DNA of 64,000 nucleotides, from the NCBI GenBank assembly GCA_008828725.1, contig MEHQ01002765.1:200117-264116 (forward strand). The letters run 5' to 3'. Positions within the stretch are counted from its first letter, which is position 1, and each line of letters starts with the position of its first letter. Made by a program: the position numbers and the translations under genes. The notes below the pieces were generated by a model. It had not been told where the DNA came from and did no database searches. It was given only the letters and a program-made list of their open reading frames with translations. Source of the DNA: Saccharina japonica (taxonomy: Eukaryota; Sar; Phaeophyceae; Laminariales; Laminariaceae). Below, piece after piece: positions 12,009-23,990 of the stretch.

Positions 12009-12688
12009 NAAACCGAGCGTGCAGTCAAACAGGCAGAACATAACTGCAAACTTAAACCGCACCCCGTGTTCCAACCTGGACAATATGTGCTCGTGTTCAC
12101 ACCATACCAGGCCTCGGATGGTCCCAACCCAAAGCTACTACTACCGTGGAAGGCCCATACGTCGTTTGCTCACAACTATCACCTGTGGTATATAGAGTAC
12201 GACTTGCGAACGACACCAGAGAAGTGTCTGTCCACCTCGCCCACATAAAGCCCTACCACCACCGGGAGACACCGCCAACCCCTCAATTCGAGAAATTGGC
12301 GGAAATGTTCTTAGGGGAACCAATCCCCTTACCCGAATTGGACCATCCCGACGAGGCTGAACCTGAAATTGAGTCCTACTTCGTAGACAGGGTAGTAGAT
12401 CATAAACGTGGGCCCGGCAGACCAAGCCCCCACAACTACAAGTACCGCTTACGACTACGAGGATACGGTCCGGAATCCTACCTCGAGTACCGCGCGGACG
12501 AGATACCCCAATGTCACGAATTGATCGCCGCATACCGAGCCCAAAAGGGTTTGCAACTCGCGATAGCCCCACCTGCTTCGCCCTCCCCCCCTTCTCTCGG
12601 GAAACGGAAGCGTACAGTTGGAGGTAACGAGCACGAATTGAGACAGCGCAAAATAGAATCTCAGATGCTCCGCGGCGTAACCGTATAA
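12009..12688 (+). pseudogene. Ty3/gypsy integrase C-terminal end with chromodomain-like tail
   Basis: The frame begins at the junction with a typical integrase C-terminal signature: QAEHNCKLKPHPVFQPGQ, then YVLVF and PKLLLPWK. After a one-base frameshift near 12148 it continues as GPYVVCSQLSPVVYRVRL and VSVHLAHIKPYH. A chromodomain-like block follows (ESYFVDRVVDHKRG, YKYRLRLRGYGPESYLEYR). The zinc-binding and catalytic parts of integrase are absent. The frame ends with TAA at 12686-12688. It is followed by a polypurine tract and LTR, as expected for the 3' end of a Ty3/gypsy element. The frameshift and truncation make it non-functional. Confidence 0.9.
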
Positions 12689-13517
12689 CGAACAAGTTGG
12701 CAAACACAGTTGACTCAGCTGTAGGCACAAGAGTCAACAACGGTGATGAGAGTAGCACCAGCAGCCATGGCAGTACACACGCGTGTCTACCATGATCTGA
12801 TGGGCACTCTACCCAGCATTCCGGTGGGAATAGCNGGGCAAGGAGACGTTAATAAAATTGTTGTACCCAACGGTGAGGGGCTGTAAGAAGCGTGACACCT
12901 CATGCCCGTGCCCCACACGCAGTTACAACGGGACAAAACAACAATACCACCGTCTTGCCACAAAATTGTTCGAACACTAAACACACACGGGGATGAGAGC
13001 CACGCGACTCCACCCCACCCAATACGAAGTCATACGTCGATTCACCCAGATCGACCGAATCGACTTCGCGTGAAAATATCTAGGCGGTACCGCCCAAAAA
13101 AGAAAAATCACGGGAAAAAAAAAAAAAAAAAAACGCTGCCCGTGGTTCCCAGAACAGCAACCACGAGGGGCGCACCAGTACGTGTGGCCACACGAAATGT
13201 GCGTTGAGATAATATTTGGGGAAAACCCATGCAACTCCAGTATACGCTGTCAGCATGCAAGCCCGAAAATGTAAATATCTTCGCTGGCCCGAGTTTCCCC
13301 AACGCCAAGTTCGTGTTTTCTCAACACGTCAGTTGTAAAGGACACCGTGTTTACTCAACACGCCAGCTATAAGGAGTGGATGCAAGCATGATAACAGCTG
13401 TTATGTCCGGGTCCGATAAATCGAAACCCTGTTTNCCTTAACCAATCATCCTCCAGATGACCACCACAAGACCATCCCTAGCTAAGATGAACTTGCGGCG
13501 AATAAAGAGGGGGGCGA
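12689..13517 (+). other. 3' untranslated part of the gypsy element, with polypurine tract
   Basis: No conserved frame was seen. It contains an A homopolymer (about 13117-13133) and single ambiguous bases at 12835 and 13435. It ends with the purine tract AAAGAGGGGGGCGA (13504-13517), which directly precedes the LTR start and is the expected plus-strand primer. Confidence 0.7.
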
Positions 13518-13924
13518 TGTGAAGGACAGGGTAGTTACGTATGTATCGTAGACCTCGGAATCACGCATGTAAACATGGATACCTCAAACGACAGGCCTAA
13601 AGAGCCTGCCAAGTCATCAACCCCGGGTCGGAAGCGGTCCCTTCGTTTTGACGTAAGGTCGAACTCTTCCCGGGGAAGCGACNGGGTCNTCCATTGTGGG
13701 GCCCCGCATAAGCAGGGTCCCACAGGATGGAAACCTCGAGGGTCGTGCCCTCACGCGCTCGCCCCTTGGCTCACTCCGAGACATAGACAATTAGCACCTC
13801 CTTGCTACATGATACGGAAGAAAACAGCTCGGCACGGTCGGCCGTAACGACCCCTGCAGGCATCAGGGATTGGGAGTTCGTCACTACGACATCATTGGCC
13901 TCGGGGGCAGGCGCTAGTCCCACA
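13518..13924 (+). repeat. Ty3/gypsy 3' LTR, truncated (LTR-1)
   Basis: It starts with TGTGAAGGACAGGGTAGTTA right after the purine tract, which fixes the LTR start for this family. About 407 bp are present before repeat B takes over at 13925. The same sequence, reversed, forms LTR-2 and LTR-3. A 90-codon frame starting MDTSNDRPKEPAKSSTPGRK is open in all three copies. Whether that is coding or shared ancestry is unknown. N at 13683 and 13689. Confidence 0.85.
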
Positions 13925-14365
13925 GTAGTCCTTGTATAACCCACCTACAGCAGCAATAACAACAACAGCAGCAGCAGCAGTCCAGCAGTTCGACTCGTAC
14001 GTACGTACAGCGGACACAAACAAAACGCCGGCATGGATGCGCAGCCCTTGTACGTACAGCAGTGTAAACAAAACGCCGGCATAGATGCACAGCCCTTGTA
14101 CGTACAGTAGTGTCTTTTATTTTTTGTTTTTTTTACGTCTGGCCTTTTTATCTTGAAATTAGTGTAAAAGTGGCTAACTCGCGAAGTTATGGGTCGATTT
14201 CGATTTTGACCGAAGTTCTGGAGATCCATATTTTCACATCTGGGGGACTCTTTAGGAAAAAATTACTTGATTTTAGTATGGCCAGGAAAATTACTTGATT
14301 TTAGTGTGGATACTTTTTATCTTGAAATTAGTGTGGATTTTGGACCCGGGCCGTAAAGCCCTCCG
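13925..14365 (+). repeat. Dispersed repeat B (copy B1)
   Basis: Begins GTAGTCCTTGTATAACCC, then a CAG/CAA tract, two copies of a ~50-bp unit (AAACGCCGGCATNGATGC, CAGCCCTTGTACGTACAG), and then several copies of CTTGA(A/T)(A/T)TTAGTGTNG. It ends in GACCCGGGCCGTAAAGCCCT. Copy B2 at 21077 is nearly identical, and a terminal piece lies at 45003. The type of element is unknown. Confidence 0.8.
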
Positions 14366-14680
14366 AATACGCTGGGAACACCTCCCCTCCCGCGTATCCG
14401 CCCCGTTCCAGGGGAGGGAGCGAGCCGTCCCCGGTAGGCAGGCTTCCCCCGATCACCTCTGACCGAGGTCGGCACCGGGGCCCGTTCTCTCGCCGGGGTC
14501 ACCGAGGGCTGACGCGTGGGGCGGGCGGGGCGGTGGTGCGGTGCCGATCGGGGTCGGGTGGCGCGCGGTAGAGCCGGTCTCCCGCGGGGCATACCGAAAC
14601 CGGCATAGTCCTGAAGATCCCATACGACACCACCATCACCACCACGACCGAAGCGTATTAATATAAGGATATTGTAGGTC
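14366..14680. other. GC-rich segment joined to a copy of the 2.8-kb repeat
   Basis: 14366-14560 is markedly GC-rich with no recognised RNA or protein signature. About 14560-14660 is a reverse-strand match to the start of the 359-bp tandem unit (GGCATACCGAAACCGGCAT against ATGCCGGTTTCGGTATGCC). Confidence 0.6.
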
Positions 14681-14869
14681 GAGTCTCAGGCGAGTCTTCG
14701 CGTCGATTTTTCATCTTCAAGAGACACAAGCTCGGTGATGGTGTAAGCCCAGACCCATGGCCAAAACAGTAATTCTTGGTTTTGGCCTAGAGATTGCATC
14801 AGCGACACGCCGGATCGGTCGGCTTCAAGGCGTGTTGTGCACTCCCTATTTCCTAGGATATTTTTTGGT

Positions 14870-15330
14870 TTCTTAGCTACGTACGTATTCATTTTGTTTT
14901 TGTTATTCCCCGTTCTCTTTCCGGGACTCTCGTGTGTTACACGAGAACGAAACGGAACTGAGTAGGAAGTGACACGTATCCGTTGTATGGGTGGCGCCCA
15001 AGGGAATGGAGACGGAGGGTGGGGGGGGTCGTAGGGAAACCACGGCGGACGGAAGCAGGAAAGAGACGGCAAACAGAGTAGGTACCAGACCGACTAGCTG
15101 GTCGAACCTGCCTGTACTACGGGCACAAACCTGCCTCGGCTGGCTGGAAGGTGCCTTTGGTGTGCTCCGGCTGGCTGTCCTTTCCTGTCGTTCGTAGTCT
15201 TGTTCTGCTGGGGCTGTTTCGGTCCATTTCATTAAGTTTCATTTTATTTGGTTTTTTGTTAGAGGTCGCATCTCCTCCGGGAGAAGCACGACACTTTCTT
15301 TTTTTTATTTTCTCATGCTGGTTTGTGTTG
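14870..15330 (-). repeat. Dispersed repeat A, right half (A4), cut at a breakpoint
   Basis: Read on the minus strand it runs GCATGAGAAAAT, then the GTCGTGCTTCTCCC hairpin, then on to the repeat's end. It starts at the same internal point where A3 stops, with about 12 bp of overlap. It abuts the RNase H frame of the gypsy pol. Confidence 0.85.
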
Positions 15331-16990
15331 GACTGTGAAGTCGAAAGACTGTAATGCTATTGCCCAGCGTGTTAACATGTTCGATGTATCTTGCATTGAG
15401 TATAGGTATCGCAGGGCCGCGTGATCTGTCACACACACAAAATGTCGTCCCCATAAGTATGGTCTCCAGTGCTGTATGGCCAAGACCACAGCATAACATT
15501 CTTTGAGCGTAGCAGAATAGTGGCTCTGGCTGTCGTTAAAGCGTTGACTAAAGTATACGATTATTACGTGGTCGTCGCCATTATGCTGGGCGAGGAATGC
15601 TCCTGCGCCTGCTTCCGAGGCGTCGGCGTGTATCGCAAAGTCTTTAGAAAAATCGGGAAATTGAAGTACGGGCGCCTGAGTGAGTAATTGTTTCACTGTT
15701 GCGTACGCCTGATCGTGTTCTGGTTTCCAACGTTTAGCGACTTATTTGGTAATCTCTTTTTTTCGTGAGGGCTACCAGGGGTGCTATGATACCGGCTAAG
15801 TTAGTTATAAACTTGCGTACAAAGTTAACCATTCCTAGTACTGACCGCAACTCCTGGATGTTTTTTTAGGCGTCGGCAGGTCAACTATAGCTTTTATGCG
15901 ATCCTCACCGATCTGAATACTATCGGCAGCTGGTATGTGTCCCAAGTATTTAACTTCTCGAGGTCCAAACTGTACTTTCGATTGTTTGAGGGTGAGGCCG
16001 GCTGCTTGCAAGGCTTTGAACATACTTTCGAGCAGTGGTGAGTGGCCTGTCCCGGTGGATAGACAACATATACAGTCGTCCATGTAAACTAGGAGCCCAC
16101 TCTTTGGACCAAAATGTGTAACAACTAGTGACATGATTCGCGAGAACAGAAACGGCGCGTTAGCTTTACCGAAGGGTAGGTGTTTATAAAAACAAAACCC
16201 ACTTCCCGTTCTGCGTGACAAAATCAGTTTTATCTTGTTTTTTCTCTGCTACTGGTATCTGGTGGTAAGTATTTTGTACGTCACACACAGTTATATAACG
16301 TGCTCCTCCGATCGTGTCCAAGTGGCTTTCTAAGTTAGGAATAGGCCAGGACTTTTACATCAGATTTTATTTTCATTTTATGGTCGACCTGTAATTCACG
16401 CAGAACCGAGGAGTGCCGTCTGATTTTGCGACAATAGTTACTGCGGAACCCCAGGGACTAGGGCGTTGTTCAATGAATCCATCTTGTTCCATCTGATTCA
16501 CGCACTTGCCTATAGTCTCCTGTACGTGTGGGTTTTCACGGTACGGGGTTCTATTTACAGGCCGTGTTCCTGGTTCAAGAGGAAACGCTGCTTCGCTCTT
16601 GAAGTGACAAGGAAAAAAACGCTGTGATATTTCGTGCATAAAGTCAGTACTTTTATTATTCGGCAGGTGTAAACGTGGTTTCATCAAATGCTCGAGTAAG
16701 TGCTGCACGAAGTTCGTTGGGCGTTGATTCCGTAGTCTTGCTGTCTGTTTGGATGGCACTCGTCGTTTTGTTCAGGGCTACCGATACGGGCGCAATGTGT
16801 CCTAGTAAGGTGTTCCGTTTCAAGTATACGTATCGATGAGTGGTTCCATACAAATTCAACAGTGGTTTCGGTCGGTTGTCTTACCGCCGACGCTACCTGT
16901 ACTGACATCTCATTCAAAGGCGTGATGCGGCCTTTGTTTTGCAATAACACCGGTACGGACTCTACGCTACAGTAGTATACACTATCCATG
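15313..16990 (-). pseudogene. Ty3/gypsy pol fragment: protease-RT spacer, reverse transcriptase, RNase H
   Basis: Reading down the minus strand: a PR-RT spacer (PVLLQNKGRITPLNE, KRNTLLGHIAPVSVALN) is followed by the RT fingers (RPVNRTPYRENPHVQETI, SPWGSAVTIVAKSDG, RFCVNYR). The palm follows (CDVQNTYHQIPVAE, LPFGKANAPFLF) with an intact VYMDD catalytic box near 16080. Then come the thumb (QFGPREVKYLGHI, VNFVRKFITNLAGIIAPL) and RNase H (HADASEAGAGAFLAQHN, HYSATLKECYAVVLAI, VTDHAALRYL). The frame changes at least near 15800, 16210, 16370 and 16800. Translation stops at VQHKPA, where repeat A4 begins, and integrase is missing here. It is probably the other half of the element whose integrase tail lies at 12009-12688. 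Confidence 0.92.
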
Positions 16991-19457
16991 GAGCACTGAT
17001 CCTTTTGCAGTTTTCTCGGGGTGTGCAGTACGTACGGTCCAATCTACGATGATATGTTTAATCTTTACTTGAGATATACGGTACATCTATGTTAAATATA
17101 TAGTATATGTAATATATATTATTTATTTTTTCCATGACAATTGCTCTGTATTCAGTCGAGGGTGATTCAGAAGGCACCCATGATCACGGAGCTTTCAAAG
17201 AGCAAGATGTCTGGTCGAAGGTGGGCGATACCCGCGCTTCGACTGGTGGGGGACATGAGGGCGATTTTTTAGTGTTCACGCACGCCGTCGGAAAACGTGT
17301 CGCTCTTTTTAGCCGCCGTAGGTTTTCGTGTCGCATTGATTTGACTTGATTCAAGTAGGGTTTCATAGGCCTGGATCACCCACAAAAAGGGAACAGGGAC
17401 ATCTTGAGAGTTTCGTCGGTACGAGTCGTTTTTTGGACGAGGCCAGCCCCGCCCCCGCAGCTCGCAGCAGTGTGCACGCAGCTGCTCCAGATGGGGGCAG
17501 CCCCTGACAAGTATGACCAGGGCTTGCCATGTACACCACCAGAGTTGAAAAGTAAGGCCCTGTCTACGTCACGATTTTCACGATTATTTTGTGCTCGTGA
17601 TTGGTCTAAATCACGATTTTTCAGGCCCCACCACTGTTAAATTGCCTCTACATACATGTACCAAACATCCCCCGGAATAAACATGCCTTCTACCATATAC
17701 GTATTCCACGTATTCCGCCGCACATGGCCGTGCGATACTCCCAGATCACCGCTGTACTCCGAGCATACTCAACAGGGTGAGTGCCCTCCCCGCGATCGAA
17801 CGGGCGTGGAGTGGCACCTTGTAAAGAGGCACCTGGGAAGCAAGGGAAATAAAAGCACTTGCTGTATGACTTCATAGTTCGGCATCGGGGACACTGCGGA
17901 CACTGCCAAATCGATTTTTTAATATAGTTTTTGTACGATGCACGTGTGGTGTTGCTTTCAGCAGCGACGAAGAAGATTCCTTGTGCCCTTTGCTTGATAT
18001 CTCATGCACCCCGATGAGTTGAGCCGAGTTGAAATATATTATGGATAGCTCTTGATGTTTTCTTTTGGATGCAGCTATTAACACGCTGGACATCCAACTT
18101 ATAGCGCTCGTGGTGGCGGCGTTGCTGAGGGCACCTCGATGGGGAAAAAACGCAATAATCTTTAAAGTTACAGCCACCCGCGTAAAAACGCCGGGAAATA
18201 AATCGAATTATTTTCCTTTTTTTATTTTTTTTTAAAATATGCGTTGCTATTAAAAAATCGCTCATGTCCTTAGTTTCCGCCTGAAAAGTATTTTGGAAAA
18301 ATAAATATAATAAAAGTTTTGTGAGGAGGCATTTCAGCATTGCTGAGGCTCATCACTTCGTGTGGCACTGCTGTACATTTGCGCAGTGTCGGTTCATTCG
18401 TGTGTGGTGTTTAGCATTATATCGTACGTACGAGTATACTTGACGCCTTGGAATGAGACAGCTGAATTTTCGAGAAAAAATCGACTCAATTTCATTTCTG
18501 ATTTTCTGAGTCAATAGTTAACATAATACCAGGTATGAAATACCCATCCACTCTCTCTCGTGTGTACCAGGTCCATCCAGCACAAGTTTTCCATTGACGT
18601 TTATAGTTTATTAGTCATAACTCATGAAAAAATGTTTTTTCTTTTTTCTTTTTATGATTCAACCATATTCGTAACCGCAAAGACAAGAGGATTCGATGCT
18701 GAGAACGAGAAAGAAAAGAAATTTCCACACTACGTATATGATACCGATCTTTTATTTATTTATTTTCCGTCGTACTATACGCTTGTGGCTTCAGTTAATA
18801 TAACGTGAACTGTCCATCCACTCTGTCGTGTGTAGTCGTATGATGCACTGATGATACAAAGCATTTTCGTCGTGTTATACGACTGTGGCTTTCCCCTGGC
18901 AATAAGATCATTTCTGTCGCGTGTGGTACCATACGTAGTGCATGTCACCTCGGCAAGCGTTTCTGCAATTTTGTTGCTGTGAGCAAGTGTTATTGAAATT
19001 TTGCTTGCTGTGGGCAGCCTTGAGTGATACGCCCTTCGTATATAATACCTACCGCCTGATCAGTCAGCAGTCAGCTGCTTGTTGTGGCGTGATGGTGTGC
19101 GCTATATAGGAAGGCTATGCTAACGACGGGGGACAGAGGGTAATAGTACTATTGCCTCATTTAACCCCACGTATTATAACACACTCATATCATACATGTG
19201 TACCGCGTGTGTGTCTGGTAGTCTAACAGCAGACAGCAGTAGTAGTGGTTCTTGTGCGTGCTATAATATGTACATACGTACGTATTCGCGCGCTGCCTTT
19301 TGCTCAGTAAAAGCGAGTAACACGACTGCACAGTAGTGATCGACAGTAACAACAATGAGCGTACCAGCTACTCAGTATAGATGCATGCTGTTGCATGTCG
19401 TCGCTACGTACGAGGCGTCTCTGTTTGGGCCCCGTGCGAGTAGGGAGACGCATGCAT
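16991..19457. other. No intact gene; AT-rich spacer with one ankyrin-like scrap
   Basis: The upstream gag/protease of the gypsy element was not found. Around 17455-17545 the plus strand reads QLAAVCTQLLQMGAAPDKYD, which resembles part of one ankyrin repeat, too short to call. The rest is AT-rich with short frames only. Confidence 0.45.
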
Positions 19458-20602
19458 GTATATACGAGTACTTGTCGGAGTCTGAGACAAGAATACGATC
19501 TGAGGCGCATTATCTGACTTATCACAGCAGTATAGCTCTGATTCATAGCTTCCCCTGGCCAAAACTGAAAAATTCAAATGGCACGGTTTATACTGATGTG
19601 GAGATTACAGAGTCTATAATACTGTTGTAGGTGGTCAGTGGCCTCGCGGTCCAAGTTTCGACAGGCGATGTACGGTGTTATGCACTGCTGTAGTGAGCGA
19701 GCTCGCGGGACTTGCAGGGTAATGGTCGTAGCTATACATCTGTCAACGCTCGCGGCTTCGTCGGCTTATCGTTGCATGTACTCCTGTTGATACTGCTGTT
19801 CGATTTGTTAATTTGGGTTGGCTTTCTGTGCTTTGTGTTTTGCAAGAAAAACAGTCGAGCTATATGGGGAAAGAGCTGCTATTATATTGAAAATAATAGG
19901 CAATACGTCTCGCACCTTGTTGTATAATAGCTGGTAGCTGTTATGTCGAGCTGTCCACAAGCGCGGGGGGTCCTGCTTGCTCCTCTGCTATTTGCGCGTC
20001 AGCGGTTCCCTCGCCATGTTTATCGAGGGTCGCGGAGCGCTGAAGGAGGTGTCGCTGACAGGGGTGTGTGGGTGGAGCGTATGTCGTGTGATACACAGAC
20101 ACAGCTTTGTCCACCTCCACTTTCAGGGCAGTTCCTTTTCGTCATGTCTCTTGTTTTTGAACGTACAAAAACAAGCCCACGTCCAGGTCACCAATGTGGA
20201 ACTAGCGCCTGCCCCCCGAGGCCAATGATGTCGTAGTGACGAGCTCCCAATCCCTGATGCCTGCAGGGGTCGTTACGGCCGACCGTGCCGAGCAGTTTTC
20301 TTCCGTCTCATGTAGCAAGGAGGTGCTAATTGTCTATGTCTCGGAGTGCGCCAAGGGGCGAGCGCGCGAGGGCACCACCCTCGAGGTTTCCGTCCTGTGG
20401 GACCCTGCTTATGCGGGGCCCCACAATGGATGACCCCGTCGCTTCCCCGGGGAGAGTTCGACCTTACGTCAAAACGAAGGGACCGCTTCCGACCCGGGGT
20501 TGATGACTTGGCAGGCTCTTTAGGCCTGTCGTTTGAGGTATCCATGTTTACATGCGTGATTCCGAGGTCTACGATACATACGTAACTACCCTGTCCTTCA
20601 CA
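19458..20602 (-). repeat. Ty3/gypsy-type LTR (LTR-2)
   Basis: The minus-strand start TGTGAAGGACAGGGTAG at 20602 matches LTR-1. About 1.14 kb shares high identity with LTR-3 (22631-23738). I could not identify a CA end or matching target duplications, so the far boundary (about 19458) is where similarity to LTR-3 fades. It abuts a trinucleotide microsatellite instead of a purine tract. Confidence 0.75.
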
Positions 20603-20944
<342 letters not shown>

Positions 20945-21076
20945 ACACACGAAACAGCAGTACGAAATAGCTGCTGCTGCTCTGCTGTGGGTTACTACTC
21001 GTGTTCCTTTTTCGTTCTTGTGTTTTTAGACGCTTCTGGAAGTCCTCACCTGGCGTGTGCCTTACGTCGCGTAATA

Positions 21077-21530
21077 GTAGTAGTCCTTATATAACCCATC
21101 TACAGCAGCAATAACAACAACAGCAGCAGCAGCAGTCCAGCAGTACGACTCGTACGTACGTACAGCGGACACAAACAAAACGCCGGCATGGATGCGCAGC
21201 CCTTGTACGTACATCAGTGTAAACAAAACGCCGGCATGGATGCACAGCCCTTGTACGTACAGCAGTGGCCTTTTTTTTTTTGTGGTCAATTTTTTTACGT
21301 CTGGCCTTTTTTATCTTGAAATTAGTGTAAAAGTGGCTAACTCGCGAAGTTATGGGCCGATTTCGATTTTGACCGAAGTTCTGGAGATCCATATTTTCAC
21401 ATCTGGGGGACTCTTTAGGAAAAAATTACTTGATTTTAGTATGGCCAGGAAAATTACTTGATTTTAGTGTGGATACTGTGTTATCTTGAAATTAGTGTGG
21501 ATTTTGGACCCGGGCCGCAAAGCCCTGCGG
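21077..21530 (+). repeat. Dispersed repeat B (copy B2)
   Basis: Near-identical to B1 over its whole length, including the doubled AAACGCCGGCATGGATGC unit and four copies of CTTGA(A/T)(A/T)TTAGTNTGG near the right end. It ends GACCCGGGCCGCAAAGCCCT. Confidence 0.85.
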
Positions 21531-21705
21531 GTAGAAGATGTCAGTTGGGCTGTTTGCATAATACGTCGTCAGTACAATACGTCAGTTTGGCTGTTGCGTC
21601 AGTTGCTGTTTGCGAAGAGCTCAGTTGGCCTGTTTGAAGGGCTGGTTGCGAAACGAAAGGTCTGTTTGCAAAGAGCTGTGTATCAGTTGGTCTGTACGGA
21701 CAAAG
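21531..21705. repeat. Degenerate short tandem repeat (CAGTTGGNCTGTTTG)
   Basis: About five degenerate copies of TCAGTTGGSCTGTTTGC, several followed by (A/G)AAGAGC, occur directly after repeat B2. No coding potential is suggested. Confidence 0.6.
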
Positions 21706-22049
21706 AGCATCGAGTTACTACGGACCTCTAATCGTGAAAGAATAGATAGGTTTATATATCTCCTATACTATAAACAGTGATTATTCACAACCTCAGTAAA
21801 ATAGCGCTATCCCTTGAGGCAAACACGCGTCCAGCAAAAAAACGCGCGTGAATTACCTGTGTCACATTGGTAATTGCACCCATATACATCGGCAAACATG
21901 ATCTACAGGCTCGTACAGACAATGTCAGAATTATAACACAATCAATATAGACAGGATACATTCTGTCCGGAAACATGATTAACCAGTAGATCAATAAAAA
22001 ATGGAGACCAAACTGGTCTGCCGATCTGTGCAACGTCCCGCTGGCGCAC

Positions 22050-22382
22050 CTTGCATTTGGCGGCGTAATTGGGCGCCCCTTCCTCCATCTTCAACCACAG
22101 CTCCACAGCGTCGAACGCATTGTCCGGGACGCAAAAGCCATGCAGCAGCAGCAGCCGAGAGTTGGACAGAGGCCCGTAGTTAAACCTGACCTCGCTTCCC
22201 TTCTCCCAGGCCTGCAGGGTGACGAGGTGGAGGCACTGGTTGGTCTCCTGGAACCCGTGCACGGTCGACGCCGAGGGGTCGTGGTTGAACATGTCGAAAA
22301 CCGGGGCCATGGCCTTCAGCTTTCGCCCCTGACGCTCCACCGTCACGAAGCGGCTCCACACCTGCTCGGCCGAACGGAATGT
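22050..22382 (-). pseudogene. SET-domain methyltransferase exon (RuBisCO-LSMT/SETD3-like), fragment
   Basis: The minus-strand frame reads AEQVWSRFVTVERQGRKLKA, then MAPVFDMFNHDPSAS, then WEKGSEVRFNYGPLSNSRL and LLLHGFCVPDNAFDAVELWL. This is the C-terminal half of a SET domain of the SETD3/RuBisCO large-subunit methyltransferase type. FNH is the cofactor-binding NH motif, and FNYG carries the expected catalytic-site Tyr. Such proteins transfer methyl groups to lysine or histidine side chains. A plausible splice acceptor (GAGCAG) precedes VWSR at 22361 and a plausible donor (AAG|GTGCGC) follows at 22050. No other exon was found within the window, and TEs lie on both sides. It may be one exon of a gene with very long introns, or a captured fragment. 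Confidence 0.8.
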
Positions 22383-22412
22383 GGGGGCGGGGGTACGGTT
22401 AGGGGTGGAGGT

Positions 22413-22626
22413 NTTTTTTTTTCCATCCCATTTATTATCTTCGCACTTCCGTCTTTCTCCCTCCCTAGTCGTCACTCAGATCCGGGGTCACAAAGTAGGC
22501 TCCTCTCCCTCCTCCCCCACTACGGTTCTTGCCTTGATTTTTATCGCGCAGAGGGTTCAGCATTCCCAACGCTCGTCGATTTTCATCGAATTTTTGCTAA
22601 CTCACGCTCTCGCGCTTTCCGCTAGT
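22413..22626 (-). mobile_element. SINE-like retroposon with poly(A) tail (copy H1)
   Basis: The minus strand ends GATAATAAATGGGATGGAAA with an A run at an ambiguous base (22413). The body matches H2 at 52340-52560 (CGCGATAAAAAT, CGTAGTGGGG, ATCTGAGT(G/T)ACGACTA). The head is cut near 22626 by LTR-3. The poly(A) tail sits right at the upstream edge of the SET exon. Confidence 0.65.
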
Positions 22627-22630
22627 CAAG

Positions 22631-23738
22631 ATATATACGAGTACTTGTCTTAGTCTGAGACAAAAATATGATCTGAGGCGCATTATTTGACTTTTCACAG
22701 CAGTATAGCTCTGATTCATAGCTTCCCCTGGGCAAAACTGAAAAATTCAAATGGCACGGTTTATACTGATGTGGAGATTACATAGTCAGTGGCCTCGCGG
22801 TCCAAGTTTCGACAGGCGATGTACCGTTTTATGCACTGCTGTAGTGAGCGAGCTCGCGGGACTTGCAGGGTAATGGTCGTAGCTATACGCCTGTCAACGC
22901 TCGCTGCTTCGTCGTACTTCTGTTGGTACTGCTGTTCGATTTGGGAATTTGGGTTGGCTTTCTGTGCTTCATGTTCTGCAAGAAAAAACAGTCGAGCTAT
23001 ATGGGGAAAGAGCTGCTATTATATTGAAAATAATAGGCAATACGTCTCGCACCTTGTTGTATTATAGCTTGTAGCTGTTACGTCGAGCTGTCCACGAGCG
23101 CGGGGGTTCCTGCTTTTTCCTCTGCTATTTGCTCGTCAGCGGTTCCCTCGCCATGTTTATCGAGAGTCGCGGAGCGCTGAAGGAGGTGTCGCTGACAGGG
23201 GTGTGTGGGTGGAGCGTATGTCGTGTGATACACAGACACAGCTTTGTCCACCTCCACTTTCAGGGCAGTTCCTTTTCGCCATGCCTCTTGTTTTTGAACG
23301 TACAAAAACAAGCCCACGTCCAGGTCACCAATGTGGGACTAGCGCCTGCCCCCGAGGCCAATGATGTCGTAGTGACGAACTCCCTATCCCTGATGCCCGC
23401 AGGGGTCGTTACGGCCGACCGTGCCGATCAGTTTTCTTCCGTATCATGTAGCAATGAGGTGCTAATTGTCTATGTCTCGGAGTGAGCCAAAGGGCGAGCG
23501 CGCGAGGGCACCACCCTCGAGGTTTCCGTCCTGTGGGACCCTGCTTATGCGGGGCCCCACAATGGATGACCCCGTCGCTTCCCCGGGAAGAGTTCGACCT
23601 TACGTCAAAACGAAGGGATCGCTTCCGACCCGGGGTTGATGACTTGGCAGGCTCTTTAGGCCTGTCGTTTGAGGTATCCATGTTTACATGCCTGATTCCG
23701 AGGTCTACGATACATACGTAACTACCCTGTCCTTCACA
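22631..23738 (-). repeat. Ty3/gypsy-type LTR (LTR-3)
   Basis: The minus-strand start TGTGAAGGACAGGGTAG is at 23738. It is highly similar to LTR-2 over about 1.1 kb in the same orientation. LTR-2 and LTR-3 thus bracket repeat B2, the SET exon and SINE H1, but flanking 5-bp sequences do not match. I cannot claim they are the two LTRs of one element. Confidence 0.75.
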
Positions 23739-23817
23739 CTACTACTATTAGTATTGCTGTACGTACTGGTGCTGCTGTATACTGATTTCACTGTGCTGTT
23801 GTTGTAGATTGTGGATG

Positions 23818-23990
23818 GGTGGATCGGTTGGTGCGTATGTGTCGACCGGTTGATGCGCACGTACGTACGTACGTGGTTGGGTGGGTGGGCCCGTGTGAGT
23901 GATGTGAGTGGATGTTGGTAAGTACGTGAGAGTGGGTGGGTGGGTGGGTGGGTGGGTGTGGGTGGGTGGGTGTCTGTGAGTGGGTCGGTT
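23818..23990. repeat. GGGT/GTGG microsatellite
   Basis: Irregular GTGGGTGGGTGG tracts separated by ACGTACGTACGT. Purely low-complexity. Confidence 0.85.

Noticed and set aside
12141..12758. 205-codon minus-strand frame over the integrase tail
   Set aside because: Antisense shadow of the plus-strand integrase frame, which has clear family motifs; the shadow has none.
14366..14590. GC-rich block as a possible rRNA gene or rDNA spacer
   Set aside because: No conserved rRNA words were recognised; composition alone is not evidence.
17455..17545. Ankyrin-repeat gene
   Set aside because: One partial repeat of about 25 residues without neighbours is not enough.
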